Origin: Trichopria drosophilae
Taxonomy: Eukaryota > Arthropoda > Insecta > Hymenoptera > Diapriidae
Length of the DNA stretch: 64,000 bases
Direction of reading: 5' to 3'
Assembly (NCBI GenBank): GCA_030407085.1
Contig: CM059586.1
Span: forward strand, 18,060,001 to 18,124,000
A model generated the notes under the pieces. It did no database searches. It saw nothing but the letters and a program-made list of their open reading frames with translations, and was not told the origin of the DNA. Numbering within the stretch: the first letter of the stretch is position 1; every line of letters begins with the position of its first letter. Below are positions 22,641-34,351 of this stretch, piece by piece. A program made the translations under genes and the position numbers.

Positions 22641-23100
22641 ATAAATTATTTAATATGATCTATTGTGCCTATTTAAAAATTTACGAATAGTTTTTTAAAC
22701 ACTTATATTAAAACAAGATTAGGCAACTAAACTAAAAAGTTTCTTTGTTATGAATTGTTCCATTTTTTTTAGAGAAATGCTGGAAGCCATGAAAACTGTT
22801 TAGTTATTTATTGAAAATTTTTGTACAATTTACTACAAACATATATATATATATTCAGTAATAAGAAATAATAATAATAAAATATACTTTTCAATTTACG
22901 TTTTACGTTTTTCTGTTGCAGGTAGGTTGATATTTTCCATCTTTCATTGATCATCTTCTACCAATGAGTAAGTTCTGTTTTCTATAAACTCAATAATATA
23001 ACGTTCAAAAGATTTGTACACGGAGGTACCCCTGTAAAAAAAATAATAAAAAAATGGTCTGTACAAAAGTTGGAGGGTCAGTGGAGACACCCAACGGTAA
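22641..23100. other. AT-rich tract with TA and AAT microsatellites
   Basis: (AT)n at about 22842-22855 and (AAT)n at about 22868-22883. The minus-strand open frame at 22944-23186 shows no domain. Confidence 0.5.
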
Positions 23101-23110
23101 CAACAACCTT

Positions 23111-23237
23111 GATCTTGAACTCGATGTTCAAGGTCATTTGAAATTTGAAGTGGTATTTTTAAATGGGAATCCTTATTTTTTACCAATAGCCGAGTAGAGC
23201 GAGAAAGTTTTCTTTAGTGACCTTGTACCAAGGTCAC
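23111..23237. promoter_or_regulatory. Paired palindromes of AAGGTCA (nuclear-receptor-type sites)
   Basis: GTGACCTTG-TAC-CAAGGTCAC at 23217-23237 is a perfect 9-bp-arm palindrome. GATCTTGAAC-TCGAT-GTTCAAGGTC at 23111-23135 is a second inverted repeat with one mismatch. Each contains CAAGGTCA; TCAAGGTCA (23128-23136) is the extended half site bound by FTZ-F1/NR5A and ERR-type receptors. The two lie about 85 bp apart in otherwise AT-rich DNA. Binding is inferred from sequence only; they may instead be remnants of a palindromic repeat. Confidence 0.3.
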
Positions 23238-25070
23238 ATGCTTAAAAAATTATATAACAGTTGTTTTTTAAAATTTTTGGTAGAATAAACGTTATGTGTA
23301 GATACTTTTATAAAAATGATGGAATGTATATACAGGCATGTGTCAAGACAATATTTATTAGATATTTAAATAAATATGGGCATGTGTCTCTAGAACTTTT
23401 AAACTTTTAGGTATAACAATTTTTTGTTAAAGCTACATTAATGAGATTAGTTTTATTATATTCGGTATTATTATATAATAGAAAAATCTCGTGTAACTTA
23501 ATGTTAAACATTGTTACCCTCGATGTAAGGTTCGCCCGCAGATTTTGGTGTAGTCGGATTTTCATACAAATTGGTATCTGGGGTTTTCTAAGATTGTTGA
23601 TTCATAATAGTTTATAATCAGATCAATAAAAAGTAAAATGGCAACGTATTTTAAACGTAGTTCTTACTATTCAGATATTAAATCGTTAAGTAGCAACACC
23701 ACCTATAAAAGTCATTGGTTTCGCATTTTAACACTTATCAGCCATCTATTTTTTCGATTATAGTTATTCGCTCAAACGTGTGTTCAACAAAAGCCTTAGT
23801 GATAACAATGCATCTCCTTCTAAATAATTATAGTCGGATCAATGGTGAATTCCCATATTTCGCTATTTTAATTCACCGAAATTCAAATTATGAATCCACT
23901 TTCCATTCAAATTCTAGTTGTCAATTCAAATGGAAATTACTTGAATATTAACGTTCGTGGAATGTCATTCGTTTCATGGTCTTTCTCGATCGTCATTCAC
24001 ATATTGAATCAAAGTCCTTCTTGTCTCTTCTCCCATGCTATTGAAATCTTCAAATATGAATTTATAAAATATGTAACTTGATGATCAATTATTGTTGAGA
24101 GGTAACCTCTGTCGGTTGTAAAATCTCTTAATGTACCATGTCCTAGTATCCTACAAGACATGTCTAAAGGATTTCTGAATTTATTATTTTCTTATTGCAA
24201 TAGTAACATTTAATATTTCTATTAAATAATAAAAAATGTTGTCTGCAGAAAAAAGAAGAATATATGAAATAATCTCGGTCAAACCGAAACGCGACTCACG
24301 GCATATGTTTTTTTGCTGACCTAAATACATTTTGACACCGGTTGGCCATTCTGAAGTGATTAAGAGATATGATTTAATAATAAGGTTTAAATTAAAATCA
24401 TCTGCGCGTATCCGTTAATTAATTTCTGTCTTTCTTAACAGAAAATATGTTTTTTTAAAGTGTTGTTTAAAATTAAAATGATATTTATACAAGCTACAGT
24501 TTATTTGTCTTCTCCTATAATTCTGATTTAACTCAATCTAGTTTTCGAAACCAATGTGTTTATATGACATTGGGATACGATTTTCGAATTCGAAATCTAT
24601 GCGATCATTTGATCAATATATCCGATTCCAAACGTGTTACCTACTTCTGTGTAGTTCTGGATGATACCAGACTCGTGGTCGTTTTTGTTTATCGATAGAT
24701 CTGATTCCTCTTGGTTTATAGGATCGAGTATTTATTCGGGAGAAAGTGGCGAAGTGACACGCGTCTTTCTCACTTTGATTTTTACATCTTCTGTTTAAAC
24801 CAGAATTAAATATATGCGTAATGTCAATCGGCTAAGATACGAATGGATAATGGCGAAATAATAGAAACTAATTTTAGAATGTCTAAAAAATAAGTAAGTT
24901 CACTGAAGAATGAAAAATTACATGAACTGTAAATACTTACAGTTACTAATTGTATAGATTTAAAGACTGTAATGATGAAGTTTGCAACTTTGGAGTTCAA
25001 GAAAAACTTGTAGAATGGCATTTTTTCAATTCCTGTATATAAACCTTATTAATGATAAAAAATGTTTGAA
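23238..25070. other. AT-rich non-coding tract, nothing recognised
   Basis: Open frames at 23715-23951, 23890-24081 and on the minus strand at 24824-25021 lack any motif and have the I/S/F/N-rich composition expected by chance. No repeat was identified. Confidence 0.55.
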
Positions 25071-25077
25071 AACCAGA

Positions 25078-25640
25078 GATACGGGTGAAAGGGGTAAAAG
25101 ATGAAAAATAGACATAAACTACCATAAAAGTTGTAATTACGGTAAGGCCACTCAATTTTTTATCCAATAGTCACTAATGATGTGAAGAAATAACCGGCCA
25201 TTTTTTAAATATTTCAAGGTGTTATTGTCTTCATTAGTGACTTTTTAAAAAAAAAAATGTCCTGACCATAATTGCAACTTCTACAATAGTTTATGTGTAT
25301 TTATCTGTCTTTTTCCCCCTACAAAAGGACCTTCCTGCAATTATAAATTTAAAAAAAATGTAAGGTTATTTCTTGCCATCGTTAGTTACTATTAAAAAAA
25401 AATTTATTGAACATTTTATGGTACCTGATTTATATTTTTCATCCCATACACCCCTGTAACGGTAGCTTCCTGTCGTGCTTCCTGCCATTCAAAATGTTTG
25501 AAAAAATGTGAGGTTATTTCTTGGCATCATCGGTGCCTTTTTAAAGAAACAAACGAATGGCCTAACCATAATTGCAAGTTTTATGGCAGTTTATGTGTAT
25601 TTTTCGCGGTTATTCCCTCCACGCGTCCCTGGTATACCAA
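25078..25640. repeat. Compound repeat: one inverted and two to three direct units
   Basis: A unit of about 120 bp (GGTTATTTCTTg ... ATTAGTGAC ... GACCATAATTGCAACTT ... AGTTTATGTGTATTT ... CCCCCT) is present in forward sense at 25216-25325 and 25510-25640, partially at 25361-25460, and in reverse complement at 25078-25200. The reverse and first forward units form a hairpin. The units differ by point changes and A-run length, so the amplification is not recent. Class unknown. The small frame 25498-25683 lies in the last unit and is not a gene. Confidence 0.65.
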
Positions 25641-25670
25641 ACATTTTTTGCCATTAATAAGGTTTTTACT

Positions 25671-25805
25671 ACTCCGGGCCTAGAATTCGATTTTGCGCCC
25701 TGCTGTTAAATATTGTATCGTATGCAACACGGGCGAAATGTCGCTTCGTGCAAAATTCGCGAACATCGGTAATTGCGCCCTTGTCAAATAATGTACTATT
25801 ATGTA
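25671..25805 (+). repeat. GGGCGCAAAAT-family repeat, copy c
   Basis: It starts ACTCCGGGCCTAGAATTCGA then TTTTGCGCCCTGC and ends AATTGCGCCCTTGTCAAATA, matching the start and end of 13533-13725. The middle carries CGGGCGAAATGTCGCTTCGT. It directly abuts the compound repeat to its left. Confidence 0.55.
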
Positions 25806-25958
25806 TGACAAGAATTGAAAAAAATGTCATTCGAAAAAAGTAAATTATTCGACTCCACTGCAGCAAACTTTATCATAGACTGTACCTTATTTCAATGAAA
25901 AGATGAAATTAAAAGGTTAAAATATTGTTTACAATACAAAAAGCGATCAATATAGGTA

Positions 25959-26330
25959 TTGCGCTTTTTAGTAATGTATTTTCCGATTAGACCTGTCGTA
26001 TACTTGCGAACAAAGTGCTCTAAAGTAGAGTATCGTAATATGCAGACTATAGGCGGAAGACGTCGAAAGGTTCGGATCGATAACTCAGAAACAAAGATGG
26101 TATCGGATGAGAACAGTAGCGAAAATAATGGAAATGGAAATATGATTCGAAAAGTACACGTCAAAGAATACTAGGATGAGATAAACGTGAAATTCAGGCA
26201 AAATGGGAATACTGATTGAAAGGCGAAAGGAAAAGGATAAAAGCATCAAAGAAAAGAGATGGACAACTTGGCCATTGGAAGTGCCATAACAAGGAATAGA
26301 TATCCTATAGAATGAGAAGCAGGCGAGAAA
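25959..26330 (+). pseudogene. Purine-rich coding-like relic, unidentified
   Basis: A 71-codon frame (25959-26174) turns hydrophilic after its first 20 residues, for example GGRRRKVRIDNSETKMVSDE then NSSENNGNGN. Beyond its TAG the same frame continues with similar charged composition, broken by further stops (a TGA near 26217, a TAA near 26238, a TGA near 26311). A second frame from ATG at 26204 gives 27 charged codons. That pattern fits a decayed gene or a purine-rich spacer. I do not recognise it. Minus-strand frames over the same DNA (25892-26164, 26085-26336) are F/S/L-rich mirror images. Confidence 0.2.
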
Positions 26331-26339
26331 CCCCATTTT

Positions 26340-29300
26340 CGTACAATGGTCGAAACAATAGCGACACTACGCAAGTCGAGAAGAAAATTGTGGAAATTTC
26401 TTATATATCTGGTCGTTATCGAATACTCAGAGTTTCGCTTTTAGTGCCTTTTGTTCTGAAAGGCGTATTTGAGTGGACATTTTTCGCTGAAAAGTACATT
26501 TTCATTCAAGTACGTGTCAGACATGCATCGCATTGTATATCGAAATAGACGAATCAAAACTATTACTTAACATGAATTTACGAAAAAAATTTATTTTTAC
26601 TGCAAATGAATTGTTTCTATTTTAGAAATATTAAAAAAGAAATATTTTTGTTCAAATTTGTAACATGTGGCCCCTTATGCTCATGGAAATTGTTTGTAAC
26701 TCATAGATGACAACGTAGATGCCGTTGTTAGTAGATCAGTTTCTCGCAAGTGGAAAAGGAGGTGTTTTTCTTTCATATAAAAAAATTGTTGCTCTTAATT
26801 TTACTTTAAATTTTGATAACTTTAAGACGGCAATAACTCTTTCCTGATTATTTACTCATTTCACACGGTCATGTTTCATATTTTCGAAATTATTTATTTT
26901 TCCGCATCACGATTGAGTTATCGACTTGTGCAATTTTTATTACCGCGTACTTTTTTCAAACTAGACTTCTAAAAAACTGGTAAGTGGGAAAATAGAAACT
27001 TTCCAGGGCAATTTCAGAAAGAATTTACCTTGGATTAAAAAAAAAGTAAAATACCGGTCAGCGTCATCACTGATGACGACGTATGATATTTATATTTTTA
27101 CCAAGAAAACAGTAATTTCATATTTATCTTATAAGAACTAGAATTATCACACTTATAACGTGTCATAATATCGCGTGACAAAGGACGATATCCAGATATT
27201 TGTACGATGGTCTTAAGATGTAGTGATTAGTAGCGAAATAAAAGTATATGTGACGAAAAAATTATTCTTGAAATGCATGCATTATTTATTAAAAATTGTT
27301 ACAGTTTATCGATTCATTTTTATTTATAGTAAAGGGTACCATATTGTAGAAAAGAATTACGAAAATTACTTACTTCATTTATCGTAATATAAAACAACTT
27401 TTTTAAATACAAAGAATATTTTTGTATTGGTATACTGATGTAAATTAATAATATTTCTTGTCAAACTTTACTAGATGCCTTAAAATATCGTAAAAAATGT
27501 ATAGCAATAATTATAAAAAATAATGGAATATTTTCGTACAATAAAAGTCTGCGTTCAAAACGTCTTATAATGTGATAACAATTTTCCCAGCAATTTTTGT
27601 CGTGTTGCTTTTCTCGATCCTTTATAAATTATTGAACGTCTAATGCTCGATTTTTTTAAATCTTATATTGTAGAATATTATCCTGATTATGCATTTTGTG
27701 CACTGATAAGATTGATTCGTTTATGGATGTGCGATTATTTCTGAAGTAAATTGCTACTTTAAATGTAACAACAATATAAGAAATTGTAAAGAAAATTTTA
27801 CTAGAATTTCGCGGTCAGACCTGTATTTTTCTTCATATTTAATATTGATAAATTATACAATGTCGTCTGGAATTTCCCCTAAGTGCAGATTTTGTTAAAT
27901 TTAATTTATTTTTTAATTTTTATTTACGAGTCAATATTTTAAGCTAATACAGAATTTACAGAAAAATCAAAGCGGTTAATTAATTTAAGTATTGATGAAA
28001 GTGATTAGTATACACGTCTTGAATTGAATTACTTACTTAAACAATGGAAAATCCTATTCAATAATTTAGTTTTTCTAATTAATTTCAGTCAGTAATAATT
28101 TTAAGTAATTATGATCCGTAATAATTTTAATTTAAATTTAAAGATAGTGTAGTATTAGAGTCAGGTTAAAAGGCACAAGTGGTTGTGACAAATGTCTGAC
28201 GTACTTGACCTTACTATTTAAATAGAAAGGCCAACCACATGAGTAGTAACATGAACTGCAAAAGTTTGTGCAGCCTCTTGCTGTTTAAGTTGCACTTTAA
28301 TTCCTAACTTATACATTACGTGTCGAACTTGTATTATAGTATTAGGATTTCATATATATGGGAATTTATCTGGCAATTGGAATATTTACACTACTATAGT
28401 CAATTAAAGAATGAGAATATAATTACTGCACATATGTCATTAATATTCAAAACTAATAAAACAATATTTATAATGCTAATATATTACTAAACGTTTTCTT
28501 AATATCGCCTTTCAAATATATGCAATAAAATACAAATTTAAACATTGTTACTAGGTTCTGTACGAAGATTAATTTTTGCGTTTCTACTAAAAAAGCATTT
28601 CTTCAACAAATGAGATTGGGCTTGTCGATTATCGTTGATGGTACATATTTGTAAAAATAAGCTGTTCAGACAATATCTCTATTATTTAAAAATACAAAGC
28701 TACTTTGGTAATAGTCTACTTTATTAAGAAACATCGAAATGTTGAAGTGTTCTACAGTTGAGTTATGAAAGACTGCAAACTTTTCGTAAATTGGTTTTCA
28801 TAGATGTAGAATTGGGTATTGAATGTTGAAAGTTGACATAATGAATGAGGCAATAAATATAATCGCAATATAATTGAAAAATTAAACAGCTACTTAACTG
28901 TAACGTATGCTAACATTTGTACTATAAATTAATTATCATGATACGTGCTCTTATTCTTTATGATAAGAGTTATTATATTATTCTTGGTCAATCTCTGTAA
29001 GAACATTTTTTCGTTTCTTATTAAAAAATTTAAACATATCACAGCCTAACAATATTTTATTGCCCTATAAGTAAGAATCGATTCTCATAGGATTTATTTA
29101 TCCAGAATACAAATATGACGATCAGAATATCCAGTTGGCTATAGTTTTTAATTCGATCGTAGTCATTTTTGGGCATCTATTCACAGCTAAAAAAAATGCT
29201 GTTGTCCAAGGAGTAAGAGATAGGATTTTTATCGCCAAATCCAAATATGTACGTGAAAATATTAAATTGGGCCTACTTTTTATGGAAATAGAAGGGTCAT

Positions 29301-30471
29301 ACGGGTAAGAAATCATGTTTTATGCCATTTAGTCTGTTTTTTTCGAAAAATAGCCAAGACGATAACGAGTTTGAAGTGCTTCGAAGTTCGTGGGGCATAT
29401 TAGATCAGCTATTTTACTTTTTATTATTTATTTGTCGCACATCCTATAGTACGGATGTGAAAAATGTCCAAAAACACCATTTTTTACTCCACTGCCCATC
29501 ATTGTGCTCAAAAACTATGTCCACATGAATACCGTGGACTCTTACTGGTGGGACTACAGCAATTAGATGCTTTGACGGTCATATTGGATTCTAGTGCAAA
29601 TGTCCTGTCAGAACTATCTAGAGAACTATCTAACTCTTACTTTTAGGGCAACATGAAATTTTAAAAATTGTGTTGGGCTGTGTAATGTGATATATGCATA
29701 CATATAATGAATAATCTTCCTTGTAAACATTTTAGAAGATAATTATTCCTTATCATCAGAACCAAAAATAATAGATTTTCTTATGAAATTTACCTTCTCA
29801 TTTGAATATATATATATATCTATTTAAATTCTTCTTGATAAAGATTTTCCGTATACTATTAATTGACATTTTCAACGAAAAGTGAAAAAATTACGAAACA
29901 ATTTTTATTTTTAAAAATTAGAAAAATACAAAAAACGTAAATTTTTACAGTTGTATTAAGAGGTCATAACAATTTTAATAATTAAACAATTCTTACCTAA
30001 ACTATATTCATTATTTAAAGTAGATTTGAAATGTTAGAGTTGTAAACGGGGATAAATAGTTAGTTAGCACAACGAGTTGTTGCTCCAACTAAAAAATAGT
30101 AAACATGCTTCGGTGAGTTTTTCTAGTTGACGTTACTATTTCAGGTCAGTTGATATATATTTACTACTTTTCTTTGTATTTTCCTACTTCGAGTTACGAA
30201 TTTTTATTTTTATCGATTTGCAACTCGTTATCACTTAATTTTAATTAATCACTTATTTTATATAGTACGCGTGTCACTAATATTTATTATGATTTATAAT
30301 ACATTGCTACATTACCACTAATAAAATATTTAGTTCAAGCTGCGGTGGTTGCACTATTTGTTCATTAAAATACAATTTCTGCAATGAAGGCACGCAAAAA
30401 CCATAATAATAATCAATAATAACCGATAATAACCAACGAAAAAAATGACTCCCTGGAATTTACGAAAGATC
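26340..30471. other. AT-rich non-coding tract, nothing recognised
   Basis: About 4 kb of very AT-rich, mostly unique sequence. Minor items: (AT)n at 29807-29820 and a short inverted AAAGGCACAAGTGGTTG/AAAGGCCAACCACATG pair at 28169-28242. Open frames at 29122-29316, 29322-29528 and 29464-29646 show no domain. Confidence 0.55.
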
Positions 30472-30475
30472 TTAA

Positions 30476-31177
30476 CCCTCTAACGCCCAAGTGCGCACAA
30501 TTTCCACATGGACTACAGCATTATTTCTTGTATGAAGATATGTAAAAATGGAAATCTTTGTATGCCATTAGTTTTGACGTTCTTCGTTCGAATGGTGCTG
30601 GTAACATTTGCAAAAAATAACGTTCAATACATTTTTTTTTTCAAAACGATTGAAAAAGAAACGCGATTTTTAAGCTACGACTATTTTCTTGCAGACAATT
30701 TTCACTATGATCCCGTTTCTGATCACCGTCTAAACTATTAGAAATGTATTCCCTAAAGTTTTACTTAACAAATATGCTTTAACATATTACGATTTTTGTT
30801 GACATTTTTTTAAGTGTGTGATTGGATGTGTGAGCGCGTGCGCGTGTGCGTGTGTGGAAATAAATGTGGATGACTTTGAAAAGGATTATTCAAACTTCAC
30901 TAACTAATGTTACGGTTTTATATAATCATATAAAAATTAATGTTCTCCACTTTTGATGTTGTAACAATGAACCGTGATAAAATTATTCAGTTAGTATCTC
31001 CAATGCAGTTCACATTATTTTTAGAATGGTCTAATAAATGGAACCGACCACAGCCCAACGTTTCTATAATTTTTATAATTTAAAAAAAAAATTCCTCAAC
31101 GCCCTTTGTTTTCCAAATTTTCCAAAAAACGATGCTGAAATCCGTGTACAAATTTTGCATATTTGGGCGTTAAAGGG
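30476..31177. mobile_element. piggyBac-like non-autonomous element, TTAA flanked
   Basis: TTAA at 30472-30475 and 31178-31181 brackets a 702-bp element. Its ends are CCCTCTAACGCCCAAG and the complement of CCCTTTAACGCCCAAA; about 23 of the first 28 bases pair. A TTAA target and ends starting CCC(T) are the piggyBac superfamily signature. The interior has a 77-codon open frame (30508-30741) with no transposase motif and a GT/GC microsatellite (GAGCGCGTGCGCGTGTGCGT, about 30831-30850). A full piggyBac transposase needs about 550-600 codons, so this copy depends on another element or is dead. Confidence 0.85.
30812..30862 (+). repeat. GT/GC dinucleotide microsatellite
   Basis: Alternating purine-pyrimidine run (GTGTGAGCGCGTGCGCGTGT) inside the piggyBac-like element. 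Such a run can adopt Z-DNA in principle. Confidence 0.75.
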
Positions 31178-31181
31178 TTAA

Positions 31182-34100
31182 CCTATACAGTGTTTCGACC
31201 CCTACGACCGCCACCTCTTATTATAAACTTCTCTAATCTACCTGTCTATTTTACTGAAAATTTACTATCAATTAAAAATTTTCAATAGATAAATCTTTTT
31301 CAATTGTCTGATGATAAATTAATTTCTCTAAATATATAGACTTCTGTCTATTAATTAAGGTTAAGGCCCATAAGAGGCATCAAATCCGGTAACAAACACG
31401 ACCAAAAAATTAATTAATGGAACCGAAAAATGTCCAAATAAATATTTCTTGATTTATTTAAAAGTTTTTAAAATATTTTTTAACTTTTATCTTTTTTTGG
31501 TCATTTTTTTTCATTGTTTTCATTTTTTATTACAACATTTAATCTTTTTTAATAATTGTTACTAACATTATTAAATACTTTTAAAAATAACCATTAATAT
31601 TCAATAAATCGAAATTTAACCTTTTAAGATAAAAATTTAGATATATTTATGACGATTTATTTCAAAAATATTTAGGAAAAACACGTATTTTTAGAAATTT
31701 TCACACTTTTCCGCAATTTGTAATAGGATAAACTGAATGGAGTTGAATAAACAAATTTTCTCCTTCTTCTACAACTTATTTATTTACGTTTGTCCATAGT
31801 TTGGAATGGATTGCCATTCATTATACATTTGTAAAAAATTGTCGTAAAAAATATTTTCCCGATTTTTCGGTGCTTTTACAGATAAAATCCGCCATATTGT
31901 TTTCCTATAGCAAGGAAACGCAATTTTAAGCAGTAGCCTAAGCAAGTTTTATATATTTTCTGCAGTGATTTCCATATTGATACCTTAAGAAATGGACGTC
32001 AAAGAACTTCATCACGTTGGCTCCACATTGGCGCTAATGCAGTAACTTTTTATCTCCGCAGGTAAATAAGTTCAATTTTCTTAAAAAATCTCTTTAAACA
32101 AATCTTTTACAAAAAAAATATAATATTTATAGCAAATTTTGTAGTATATTATATACTGAGAGCCCCGTCAGATATGGACATAACTGAAAATTAATCTATA
32201 CGGTAGTAAATAACCGTGAATATTTTTCGGATTGTTTAATTAAATGTTTGCATAGCGACCTCGTAACTTAAACAATTTACGACACCACATATTAATATAC
32301 ACGTACTGTTTAAATACTCATAAAAGTATACCGTTATTTGAACGAGAGATTTCGCATGCGTAAATATCGTAGAATAAATGGGTAATATTCATGTAGACCA
32401 GACGACGCATTATTTATATTTTACAAGACGTGCATAATGCGCATGATAACTCGTTTTCACATGCGTCAGTAATTTCCACATAAATACATCACGATGTAAG
32501 GGAAAAGGAGAAAACTGGCTGTTTTATATGCATTATTTATACTAACGCTTGGATTTTATAGCATTATATAATCCAGGAATAATTTTCTTCGTAAACCTTT
32601 TTTTTTAATTGAAAAAAATTTAATTATTACGTTCGGCGGCGCTTTACACGTATATATGACTTGTACGCGGTCTGCAAATATCGACGTATACGAGGCTGGC
32701 GATGAAACGCGGCAGCATGATAATAAAATGTTGGTTAAAAAAATAGTATGTACGTCGTCGAATATTGTACACGTACAGAATTAATTCATATTAAACAGAA
32801 ACTCGCTATTTATTCAGTACGGCAGCGTAGAAATGCGCGAACCCAGTGAATCGAATTTTCGAGATGAAAATGTTAATTTGATTTTTTAATCCAATGATTT
32901 TTACTTCGTGCTTTTAACAGAAATTAACCAATCATTATTTTTGGGTACAGCATTTTTGGGAAATACATTTTAAATTCTAGATAGTATTTTAAATTAATAA
33001 AACTCGAATATGTCTCTTAGTAAATGTGCTGTTCAATAGGAAGACAATCCCTGTTAATTTAATAACAACGTACACGGATAGAAGTCTTGAGGCGAAATGG
33101 GTAGAATTCTGGGTGCATCAGCGATATTTTCTCTTGGTTATAGTTGGAACGAGAAGGTATTTTTAATTTAAGGATATTTTTCTCGCTGAAAATTTCCAGT
33201 AAGTTTTGCGATATTTTCTGGGCGATACGGCATGCATATAAAATATTAATTTAAGTATATTTTTCTGTTGTGATACAGACATTTTATAAGGTGAGAAGTT
33301 ACCAAAATGAAAATAATAAATTTAAAAATAAAAAAACAGTACATTTTTCATTAAAAATGTTTTCAGCCAAGTTGTTTTACAGAAATGTAAGTATGGTTGC
33401 ATATTGTCAGATAGAAAACTAATTATTGAGGGACAATGATTGTTTTTCCCCAGATATAATAATATTTGTAATTAGGCAACAGAGTTCGAAAATTTTCTTA
33501 CAATTTTTAAGACTTCTTAAAGAGCTCTTCAAGATGTCTTTCGGCTGTTTGGGATTTGTAAAACTTCTTTGTCAGATTAGGATTTTTTTTTCAGAATAAT
33601 GGTATAGGAATTTTTGCAAGGAATGTTTTCGCAGTGTATATCAATAGTCTTCCACGGACAGATTCCGGACTCTATATTTTTAAGGCGGGCTTACTATACC
33701 GAATGAGACAATGCCTTATGCTTTGGAAAAAAATGCAGGAAACAGAGACCTCTGTTTTGCATTATTACTAACGCATGCCTGATCATTGCTGCTGTGAAGA
33801 TGCATTAGTGATATTAAATATCGAAGGCGTTATCCGGTGTTCTATAAACGTATATAAATAGGAAAAATGCACAACAGCCAAAACAAAAACACATGGATCC
33901 CATTAAGTCCAAAAAATATATATTTTCAATGAATTCTCACCCAGTGTTTATTTTATTATGCGTAAAAAAAGATTTTACATATCATATCCGGCGTAAAATT
34001 TATGTTTTTCTAGAGCACCCATGATTTTTTTAACATTAATTCTAAAAACAGTTTTTTGCAGAAAAATAATGTTAGGTCTATTTTTTTACAAGAAACCGGT

Positions 34101-34345
34101 AATATACGCGTCAATTTTTGTATATCAAGCAGGTTTAGAGTTCTAAATTTTGAGATATGTAGGATTTGTAATAAAAAAGCTCAACATGTTAGTCCTCAAA
34201 ATAAAGTCCAAAGTTAACATTTTTTAATTAATTTCGGACGCCGTAACTCAAAAGCTATGAACTTTAGAAGTTCATTCCAATATAATGCGAATTGAAATGT
34301 CCTTGTTCTTGAAAATCAGCTACACAAACAAAATGTTTATTCCGG
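31182..34345. other. Non-coding tract with a CpG-elevated island (about 32200-32870)
   Basis: No gene is seen. The island at 32200-32870 has dense CpG-containing words (ACGTATA, GCATGCG, GGCGGCGC, CGGCAGC) set among homeodomain-type TAAT words (for example TTAATTATTACG near 32620, AATTAATTCATATT near 32780). It lacks repeats and open frames, and is the kind of block that could be a conserved enhancer. Elsewhere the tract is AT-rich and unique. Confidence 0.35.
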
Positions 34346-34351
34346 CGTGGT

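Noticed and set aside
32590..32870. CRISPR array or bacterial-style repeats anywhere in the window
   Set aside because: No regularly spaced identical repeats with unique spacers; base composition, repeats and lack of dense genes fit an insect, not a prokaryote.
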